A stretch of DNA of 64,000 bases from Candidatus Colwellia aromaticivorans (GTDB lineage: Bacteria > Pseudomonadota > Gammaproteobacteria > Enterobacterales > Alteromonadaceae). Positions within the stretch are counted from its first letter, which is position 1, and each line of letters starts with the position of its first letter. The DNA is taken from the NCBI RefSeq assembly GCF_003333305.1, contig NZ_QOLD01000066.1:1-64000 (forward strand), written 5' to 3'. Made by a program: the position numbers and the translations under genes. Of this stretch, positions 57,452 through 64,000 are shown in pieces. The notes beneath the pieces were generated by a model. The model was not told where the DNA came from and did no database searches. It worked only from the letters and a program-made list of their open reading frames with translations.

Positions 57452-58558
57452 TTATTTACTCATTTCCTCTAGCAAAAACGCAGAAATATCACAGGCAACT
57501 TTCAACGTTTTAATACGGCTAATTTCACCTTGACCAGAGCTATCAGTAAAGGGTGCTATTTCCATCATATCAGCACCTGTTATTGGGTATTTCGCTGCAA
57601 TAGCTCGCAATATTTGCATTGCGTCATCTGGCATTAACCCATCAGGCTCAGGTGTACCTGTTGAACTAGCAAAGCTTTCATCAATGGCATCAATATCAAA
57701 GCTGACATATAACTCATCAATGTTTTGACGTGCCAATTGCGCTAAAATATTTTCAATCACCTTTTCAATACCTAACTCTTTAATTTCTTTAGCCCAGTGT
57801 TGTTTTACACCAAAGGTACTTTCCCAATGTTGCTTAGATTTTCCTGTTGATCGAATACCTATTTGAATTAAGTGCTCGGGTGCGGGCAAATCATCTAAAA
57901 TGTGTGTACACCAAGAGCCAAAACATAAATCGATCCCTAATCGTTCAATAAGTAAATCGGTATGAGCATCAAAATGAATGATAGCGGTACGCTTACCTTG
58001 TTTCGTTTTTGCTTGTAAATAAGCTTTAGTGAGTGGGTAGCTAACACTGTGATCGCCACCTAATCCAAAAATACCTTTATCAGGAAATTGTGCATAAAAA
58101 TCATGCAAAACATCTTCGGTAATACTTAATGGACTAACGCAGTAGTTACTTTTATCATCTTGGTAAAGTGCTTTTCGACAATTTGCTATGGTTGCATCAT
58201 TTAAATACTTGTCTGAAAGTAAATGAGGAATTACCCGAATATCACCTAAGTCAAAAACGTTTAATTTGGGATGTTGTTCTAGCAAGGTGGTGCGAATAAA
58301 TAATGGCCCCCAATTAGCTCCACGTAAAATTCCGCCACCACAATCTGATGCTATACCTAAAATAACGGCACGAGAGGCCTCTGGCAGCTTATCTAAAGAG
58401 TTTTTCCATAAAGTATCAATATTGGTAGTCTGACCAAAAATTGTTTGATGTAACTGCTCTTTACGCTCTTTGGCGGTATTAACGGTAAAAACACCATTGC
58501 CGGGCGGACATAAGCATTGTGTTAACTTTTCTTTTAATTGTGCTGTTAATTGCGACAT
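57452..58558 (-). CDS. Arginase/agmatinase/formiminoglutamase-family ureohydrolase
   Basis: Binuclear manganese hydrolase of the ureohydrolase superfamily, acting on guanidino or formimino compounds. The metal-binding motifs are all present: GLGGDHSVSYP, IHFDAHTDLL and SFDIDAIDESF. The protein has 368 residues, longer than typical agmatinase (about 305), with about 60 additional N-terminal residues. The substrate is not clear from the motifs; arginine, agmatine, formiminoglutamate and others remain possible. A GAGAG precedes the ATG by six bases. Confidence 0.88.
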   Translation of the reverse strand: MSQLTAQLKEKLTQCLCPPGNGVFTVNTAKERKEQLHQTIFGQTTNIDTLWKNSLDKLPEASRAVILGIASDCGGGILRGANWGPLFIRTTLLEQHPKLNVFDLGDIRVIPHLLSDKYLNDATIANCRKALYQDDKSNYCVSPLSITEDVLHDFYAQFPDKGIFGLGGDHSVSYPLTKAYLQAKTKQGKRTAIIHFDAHTDLLIERLGIDLCFGSWCTHILDDLPAPEHLIQIGIRSTGKSKQHWESTFGVKQHWAKEIKELGIEKVIENILAQLARQNIDELYVSFDIDAIDESFASSTGTPEPDGLMPDDAMQILRAIAAKYPITGADMMEIAPFTDSSGQGEISRIKTLKVACDISAFLLEEMSK

Positions 58559-58966
58559 TTTGACTCTCTGTAAACGGTTTAAATAATGGTAATTAATATC
58601 ATCAATTTTAATGTTTTTAGAATTTAGCTCTTATTTTTTTTGACAAAGTCGATTATGATTGCGCAGAAAATAGTGTTTTATTTTTAGGTAATCACTATGG
58701 GTAAGCATTATAGCTAAAAGCATTAACTTGTTATATATCTCAAATTGATTCAAAAATAAATGCTTGTCAATTTGCATATTTATAGATATATCTATAAATA
58801 GGTATGCAATTGTATTTTTTAAGTGAAACAATTTTTAACGTTATTTGAGTGAGATTAAAGCGTATGCTCGCACTTTGTTAGTCAAATATTGAATGAATAA
58901 AAAAACAAAAATAAATTTATCTTCTCAACTAGATAAACCGTCGAATTAGCAGGATTATAAATTTTT
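58559..58966. promoter_or_regulatory. topA upstream region with a 45-bp palindrome
   Basis: Between 58768 and 58812 lies a nearly perfect AT-rich inverted repeat, CAATTTGCAT with ATGCAATTG at the ends and ATAGATATATCTAT at the centre. It is about 155 bp before the topA start. A TTGACA at 58638-58643 lacks a good -10. Nothing else is recognised. Confidence 0.5.
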
Positions 58967-61684
58967 ATGGCAAAATCACTAGTTATTGTCGAGTCGCCAG
59001 CCAAAGCGAAAACAATTAACAAATATTTAGGTAAAGACTTTATTGTAAAGTCTAGCGTTGGTCATGTTCGTGATTTACCCCATAGCAGCACCGGTAAAAA
59101 GGTCGCAACTAAATCACCAACTGAAGTGCGAAAAATGGCACCTGAAGCAAAGGCTAAATATAAAGCGAAGCGCGATAAGCAAACACTTGTTAATCGTATG
59201 GGAATAGATCCAGATAAAAACTGGGCAGCTAATTATCAAATTCTTCCCGGTAAAGAGAAAGTTGTTACTGAACTTCAGAAGCTTGCAGAAAAAGCTGACA
59301 TTATCTATCTCGCAACCGATTTGGATCGCGAGGGAGAAGCGATTGCTTGGCATTTAAAAGAAATTATTGGTGGCGATGATGATAAATTTCGTCGCGTAGT
59401 TTTTAATGAAATAACCGAAAGCTCAATTCAACAGGCTTTTGCTACACCAGGTGAATTAAGCATGCCTGGCGTTAATGCTCAACAAGCACGTCGTTTTCTC
59501 GATAGAGTGGTTGGCTTTATGGTTAGCCCTCTTTTATGGAAAAAAGTGGCCCGTGGTTTGTCTGCAGGACGCGTACAATCAGTTGCAGTTAAGCTAGTCG
59601 TTGAAAAAGAGCGTGAAATAAAAGCGTTTGATCCAAAAGAGTTTTGGGAGGTAAGCGCAGACACTCATGCAACGTCTCCAGAAAGCAAAGGCGCAGCATT
59701 AGCACTAGATGTTACTCATAACAATGGTAAAACGTTTAAACCGACTAATAAAGCCGATACGGATAAAGCATTAGCGGTGTTAACTTCAGCAGATTATGCT
59801 GTGAGCAAACGTGAAGATAGACCGTCAAAAAGTACACCGTCTGCACCTTTCATTACCTCTACATTACAACAAGCGGCAAGCACTAAATTAGGCTATGGCG
59901 TTAAACGTACTATGGGCTTAGCTCAACGTTTATACGAAGCGGGTCACATTACGTATATGCGTACTGATTCAACTAATTTAAGTAAAGATGCCGTTGAAAT
60001 GTGTCGCGATTATATCGCTAAAAGCTTTGGTGAAAACTACTTGCCTGAAAAGGCAAAAGCCTATGGCTCAAAAGCGGGCGCTCAAGAGGCACATGAAGCT
60101 ATTCGTCCATCAAATGTAAAAGTAGAATCTGCCTTTATGGAAGGCATAGATGCTGATGCTAAAAAACTTTATGATTTAATTTGGCGTCAATTTGTTGCTT
60201 GTCAAATGACCGCAGCGCGTTACACCGTTAGTACTTTAACAATTAGCGCAGCCGAGTTTGATTTAAAAGCGAAAGGTCGCGTGATGCAGTTTGATGGTTG
60301 GACTAAAGTGCATCCGCAATTATCAAAAGGTGATGATAAACACTTACCTGATTTAGCCGTTGGTGAAGTATTAGTTTTAGATAACTTAGACGCAACTCAG
60401 CATTTTACCAAACCACCAGCACGTTTTGGTGAAGCGTCTTTAGTGAAAGAATTAGAAAAACGCTCTATAGGTCGCCCATCTACTTATGCGTCAATCATTT
60501 CTACTATTCAAGATAGAGGCTATGCCCGTTTAGATAAAAAACGTTTCTATGCTGAGAAAATGGGTGAAATAGTCACTGATAGTTTATCAATGAGTTTTGA
60601 AAAACTGATGAGTTATGACTTTACTGCAAATATGGAGCAAGAGCTTGATGCCATTGCAGGAGGTAGCTTAGATTGGAAAGCAGTATTAGATGATTTCTAT
60701 AAAAATTTCAGTAAAAAATTAGCACTGGCGAATAAAGACGTTGATGATGGTGGCATGCGTAACAATGCACCAGTCTTAACGGATATAGACTGCCCAACGT
60801 GTAAGCGAAAAATGGGTATTAGAACTGCTTCAACAGGAGTCTTTCTAGGATGTTCAGGCTATGCATTGCCGCCAAAAGAGCGTTGTACTACTACCATGAA
60901 CTTAACCGCGGGTGAAGAAGCCGTCAGTGTATTAGCTGAAGATCAAGAGACTGAAGCATTACGTGCTATGCACCGTTGTAAAAAATGTAATACTGCGATG
61001 GACAGCTATTTAATTGATGAAACCCGCAAGCTACATGTTTGTGGTAATAACCCTGTTTGTGATGGTATTGAAGTAGAGCAGGGTACGTTTAAAATTAAGG
61101 GTTATGATGGTCCCGTTTTAGAATGTGATCGCTGTGAAGCTGATATGGAGTTAAAATCAGGTCGTTTTGGTAAGTATTTTGATTGTACCAACAGTGAATG
61201 TAAAAATACTCGTAAGCTACTTGCTAGTGGTGAAGCTGCTCCGCCTAAAGAGGATCCGGTGCAATTACCTGAGCTTGAATGTGAAAAATCTGATGCGCAC
61301 TTTGTGTTACGAGATGGCGCCGCGGGTATATTTTTAGCTGCGAACACTTTCCCGCGTTCACGTGAAACTAGAGCACCAAAAGTTGCTGAGCTACAACGCT
61401 TTAGAGATAGAATATCGAGTAAATTTTATTATTTAGCTGATGCGCCCTCAGAAGATAATGAAGGCAATTTATCGGTAGTACGTTACAGTCGTAAAACGAA
61501 AGAACAGTACGTAATGACCGAAATTCCAACAGAGGGCGGGAAGCCAAAAGCAACTGGCTGGACAGCAAAATACATTGATAATAAGTGGGTAGAGGACATC
61601 CCTAAACCTAAGAAAAAACCGGCGAAAAAGAAAGCTACGACTAAAAAAACGGCTACAAAAAAAGTAACAGAGAAAACAAAGTAA
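58967..61684 (+). CDS. topA: DNA topoisomerase I (type IA)
   Basis: Relaxes negatively supercoiled DNA. The 905 residues include the TOPRIM domain ([16 protein letters not shown] at the start, [13 protein letters not shown] about 113-125) and the catalytic Tyr330 in [11 protein letters not shown]. After about residue 600 there are Cys-rich zinc-binding segments (CPTCKRKMG..., CKKCNTAM..., CDRCEADM...C). The very C-terminus is Lys-rich ([17 protein letters not shown]), a probable DNA-binding tail. E. coli TopA has 865 residues. Confidence 0.98.
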   Translation: MAKSLVIVESPAKAKTINKYLGKDFIVKSSVGHVRDLPHSSTGKKVATKSPTEVRKMAPEAKAKYKAKRDKQTLVNRMGIDPDKNWAANYQILPGKEKVVTELQKLAEKADIIYLATDLDREGEAIAWHLKEIIGGDDDKFRRVVFNEITESSIQQAFATPGELSMPGVNAQQARRFLDRVVGFMVSPLLWKKVARGLSAGRVQSVAVKLVVEKEREIKAFDPKEFWEVSADTHATSPESKGAALALDVTHNNGKTFKPTNKADTDKALAVLTSADYAVSKREDRPSKSTPSAPFITSTLQQAASTKLGYGVKRTMGLAQRLYEAGHITYMRTDSTNLSKDAVEMCRDYIAKSFGENYLPEKAKAYGSKAGAQEAHEAIRPSNVKVESAFMEGIDADAKKLYDLIWRQFVACQMTAARYTVSTLTISAAEFDLKAKGRVMQFDGWTKVHPQLSKGDDKHLPDLAVGEVLVLDNLDATQHFTKPPARFGEASLVKELEKRSIGRPSTYASIISTIQDRGYARLDKKRFYAEKMGEIVTDSLSMSFEKLMSYDFTANMEQELDAIAGGSLDWKAVLDDFYKNFSKKLALANKDVDDGGMRNNAPVLTDIDCPTCKRKMGIRTASTGVFLGCSGYALPPKERCTTTMNLTAGEEAVSVLAEDQETEALRAMHRCKKCNTAMDSYLIDETRKLHVCGNNPVCDGIEVEQGTFKIKGYDGPVLECDRCEADMELKSGRFGKYFDCTNSECKNTRKLLASGEAAPPKEDPVQLPELECEKSDAHFVLRDGAAGIFLAANTFPRSRETRAPKVAELQRFRDRISSKFYYLADAPSEDNEGNLSVVRYSRKTKEQYVMTEIPTEGGKPKATGWTAKYIDNKWVEDIPKPKKKPAKKKATTKKTATKKVTEKTK

Positions 61685-61740
61685 TATTGTAACCACTTCC
61701 CCTACCCTAGGTGAATAAATACTTTATACCTTATTTTAAC

Positions 61741-61775
61741 CCAGTTCAGTAACTCACACTGAACTGGGTATTTTT
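61741..61775 (+). terminator. Intrinsic terminator after topA
   Basis: CCCAGTTCAGT, a seven-base loop and ACTGAACTGGG form a perfect 11-bp stem followed by TATTTTT. Confidence 0.85.
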
Positions 61776-61912
61776 CACCTTCTAGTAAATCTATTTAACC
61801 TTTTTTTTAAAAAAACTGTTATGGTTATTCTCTTATAATTTAGCAACTGAATTAATGAGTGCAATTGCTATGAATAATAGTCAAAAAGTAAGAGTTTCTT
61901 GGGAGAATAACT

Positions 61913-62554
61913 ATGTCAGACAATGTATCAGTGGAAAGTAATCTTGATATCAGGGCCGCTTACTTGAGTGCTGAAGAATTAAAACTTGCTGCATCTTTAC
62001 TGTTTCAGTCATATCATGATGATCCTGTTTTTTTAGAAATTTTTAATAGCGAAAAAGAAGGTTATGAGCAAAGAATAAGAGCATCAATTAGAGAAGAGTT
62101 AAGTGCGTTTTGGCAAGCTAAACAGCCTATGGTTGGCTTATTTCTTGGAGACTCTATGGTTGGGGTTGCGTGTTTAAATAGTCCTGATGATAGTGTTGGC
62201 ACTGATAGGTTTTGGCATTGGCGTCTTAAAATGTTACTTACCGCTGGATATTTCAGTACTAAGCAGATGATAGAAAAAGAGCAAAAAGTGATGGCAGCCG
62301 TACCCTTAAAAAAATTCCATATGTTGTCTTTTATTGCTATTCATCCTTTACATCAAAACCATGGTTTTGGTCAACATTTAATGGCAGCAGTTGACACGGT
62401 ATTAAAAGAACATGGCGATAGTGAAGGTGTTGCTGTTTATGCTACCTCAGGAAAGTTTAAAGCTTTTTTTGAAGATGCTAACTACGAGTTTATTCAAGAT
62501 GTATGTGTTGGTAAGGTATCAGGTGCCTTGATGGTGCATTATCGTGATAAATAA
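61913..62554 (+). CDS. GNAT-family N-acetyltransferase
   Basis: Protein of 213 residues with the acetyl-CoA-binding motif of the GNAT fold: LSFIAIHPLHQNHGFGQHLM at about residues 141-160, where the loop following the beta strand reads Q-N-H-G-F-G (R/Q-x-x-G-x-G/A). The GVACLNS strand about 40 residues earlier and the C-terminal GVAVYATS strand fit the fold. The substrate is unknown. A GGGAG eight bases upstream supports the ATG at 61913. It is probably a single gene. Confidence 0.82.
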   Translation: MSDNVSVESNLDIRAAYLSAEELKLAASLLFQSYHDDPVFLEIFNSEKEGYEQRIRASIREELSAFWQAKQPMVGLFLGDSMVGVACLNSPDDSVGTDRFWHWRLKMLLTAGYFSTKQMIEKEQKVMAAVPLKKFHMLSFIAIHPLHQNHGFGQHLMAAVDTVLKEHGDSEGVAVYATSGKFKAFFEDANYEFIQDVCVGKVSGALMVHYRDK

Positions 62555-63040
62555 CGTATGAAACACTTTTAGGCTTAAATTATCATTGACTAGGCCAACT
62601 CTTTTATTAGCCTATGCAATTTACTCAGAAGATTATTGATAATGACTACGCTCCATTTTATTTTTTATTTATAAAAACACCCTTTCTAATTTAATAAATT
62701 CAATAACAATGTGTAACGTAATATAGACTGTTACACGGGAATCATTGTCTTTTAAGTTACTATTTATGTAGGTTTATTCGCTTACGATAGGTTCCAGTAC
62801 AGTATCAAGATTGTTAGAAATAAAAGGTAAATTCCCACCCGAATGGGAATCGTCATTCGATATGAAATTCTATACACGCTACAAATATATAAGTGTGTTC
62901 AGGTGCTTGTCTGTGTCTTATGCTGCTTGACCAGAATCATAGGGTTTGGTCGATTACTTTAAGCGGTAACTAGCGCGTTACTTTCGAATTTGTCGATGGA
63001 GATGCTATATTCTTTAAATAATACAACTATTAAGTAATTT
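62555..63040. other. Intergenic region with small hairpins, no gene seen
   Basis: Two short inverted repeats are visible: GTGTAAC/GTTACAC (62711-62736) and ATTCCC-N8-GGGAAT (62831-62850). The second has the exact format of dRS3-type repeats. No reading frame or larger repeat is supported. Confidence 0.45.
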
Positions 63041-63141
63041 GTTACCTTACAAAGAGTTCAAGCGGGTAAAAACTGTTGGTTGTTTTCACTCTGTCCGATA
63101 TTATAATCAACAGTTTATTTCAGCTTGACGGGGCGTTAGCC
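63041..63141 (+). other. attC-like (integron cassette) recombination site
   Basis: Left half: CCTTACAAAGAGTTCAAGCGGG (R'' and L''-like; core ACAAAGAGTTCAAGC). Right half: GCTTGACGGGGC then GTTAGCC (L' and R'-like). Between them, AACTGTTG (63071-63078) pairs with CAACAGTT (63108-63115). The whole folds as an attC: GTTCAAGC pairs with GCTTGAC, and the site ends 18 bp before the next gene's start region. R'' and R' depart from consensus, so the site may be degraded. No integrase gene is in the window. Confidence 0.5.
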
Positions 63142-63159
63142 GTTTAAAAAGGTTTTGTG

Positions 63160-63519
63160 ATGCATTTATATTTTGGTTATCTTTTAGTACAAGTTTGCCT
63201 TTTGGCGGTTAAAATATTTCAATTTAACATGTCTATTTCAGCACTGTTTTTTTCCGTTGTTGTTGTTCTTTTTTGGTCATTTATTCCAGTTGTTGGGTAC
63301 TTGTTAGCTAAATTATTTAAAGCGAATGGTAAGGTAGGTAAATATATTTTATTTACCTTTGGTTTTGTTATAGCGCTAATTGAAAAGAGCTTGTTTTATT
63401 TCGAATTTTTAACTAAAGAACAGGTCACTATTGGAACATTTGTAGCGTTCATTTTATTTTTTATTGCTGCTTTTATATCTATGAATAAAACTGCTAACAA
63501 ACAAATTAATCAGAACTAA
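63160..63519 (+). CDS. Small hypothetical membrane protein, possible gene cassette
   Basis: 119 residues with four hydrophobic segments (about residues 3-20, 27-50, 62-82 and 88-108) and a short polar tail. No family is recognised. The ATG at 63160 has AAGG seven bases upstream; a GTG just before it is an alternative. The gene begins about 19 bp after the attC-like site, the usual layout of an integron cassette, but I could not find a matching attC downstream. Confidence 0.55.
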   Translation: MHLYFGYLLVQVCLLAVKIFQFNMSISALFFSVVVVLFWSFIPVVGYLLAKLFKANGKVGKYILFTFGFVIALIEKSLFYFEFLTKEQVTIGTFVAFILFFIAAFISMNKTANKQINQN

Positions 63520-64000
63520 ATACAGTGGGCTATTTTCGCTTTCGTATCAAAGCGACTGAATGAGTCTCTATTATTTGTGGTCAATCTAACTATTATTGAG
63601 TGGCATTGCGACACATGTGAAACTTTTGGAACGATTTTGAATTGGCAAGGAAGCATGTGGGACAAGTAAGGCGCACACTTCATTAGTTCACCCTTCAACG
63701 CTAACAAGTGTAGTGACACAACAAAATTGGGCAATGATGTAGATTAAAACAGAACTCGCAATATCTGTCTTCGTATCACTGTTACCAAAAACCGGCTTCT
63801 TATTAGCGAAAACATTAGCACTCTAAAGAGAAAAAACCTAATGGCTTATTTAAACTAATCATAAAAAGGGCATATTAAACCTTGTTAGTTAATTATTTTG
63901 ACTATAATTTTATTGTAACTATTCACCTATGTCACTCCCGAGGTCTTTAAATCGGGAGTCTAGAATTTTAAACACTGAGATTCCAGCTTCAGCTTTGTAG
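63520..64000. other. Window end: possible protein fragment and a palindromic repeat
   Basis: From 63520 to 63669 the frame of the previous gene stays open for 49 codons and ends ...EWHCDTCETFGTILNWQGS..., which looks like a small Cys-x2-Cys protein but has no ATG. At 63935-63959 CTCCCGA and TCGGGAG form a hairpin within GTCACTCCCG...CGGGAGTCTAGA, the format of a widespread small palindromic repeat. No complete gene is supported. Confidence 0.35.

Noticed and set aside
61871-61939. Short frame overlapping the start of the GNAT gene
   Set aside because: It has 22 codons, overlaps a well-supported start in another frame, and has no family support.
63520-63669. Cys-rich small protein as an independent gene
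   Set aside because: No ATG and no ribosome site; the frame is simply open after the preceding stop. Kept only as a possible fragment.

Overview
The window looks like chromosome from a marine, probably cold-adapted gammaproteobacterium of the Alteromonadales, most like Colwellia. This rests on AT-rich DNA, on the protein sequences, and on conserved gene orders: rnfABCDGE-nth, rimP-nusA-infB-rbfA-truB-rpsO-pnp-nlpI, and gltA divergent from sdhCDAB-sucABCD. The genus is inferred by recall; no search was run. No tRNA, rRNA or CRISPR array was seen.

Layout. 1-2.7 kb: the 3' end of a group II intron, a small membrane protein, a leaderless NucA-type nuclease, a MITE-like repeat and a LysE-family exporter. 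3.1-10.2 kb (minus): nth and the complete Rnf ion-pumping complex, with a MITE inserted between rnfA and rnfB. 10.3-12.3 kb (minus): a CsrD-like degenerate GGDEF/EAL protein. 12.4-23.5 kb (plus): the transcription, translation and RNA-decay operon, preceded by a strong promoter with a short terminated leader or sRNA candidate. 23.5-28.3 kb: an anchored HExxH protein, a cysteine desulfurase fused to a SufE domain, and convergent tcdA. 29-41.2 kb: TCA cycle genes, including a SucB with two lipoyl domains. 41.2-45.1 kb: an accessory island with a TIR-domain protein (CAP12/Pycsar-effector type), a 1.6 kb cluster of large structured palindromic repeats, a DUF3545-like protein and a broken EF-hand gene. 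45.2-53 kb: an M3 oligopeptidase and a five-gene peptide ABC transporter. 53-64 kb: a DUF5610-like protein, a dicarboxylate/amino acid symporter, a lipoprotein with a G10 tract, an arginase-family enzyme, topA, a GNAT acetyltransferase, and an attC-like site followed by a small membrane-protein cassette.

Two families of non-coding repeats shape the region. One is a MITE-like family of about 215-265 bp with terminal inverted repeats beginning ATACC or ATACTC. Six copies were seen: one inside the rnf operon, one between pnp and its terminator, and two that appear to break small genes. Three of the copies carry a 50-bp hairpin module whose stems covary between copies. The other family is larger, more GC-rich and hairpin-rich. 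It is clustered beside the TIR gene, and its long arms differ between copies but stay complementary. These structured elements, with the neighbouring TIR-winged-helix protein, are the best candidates for something undescribed.
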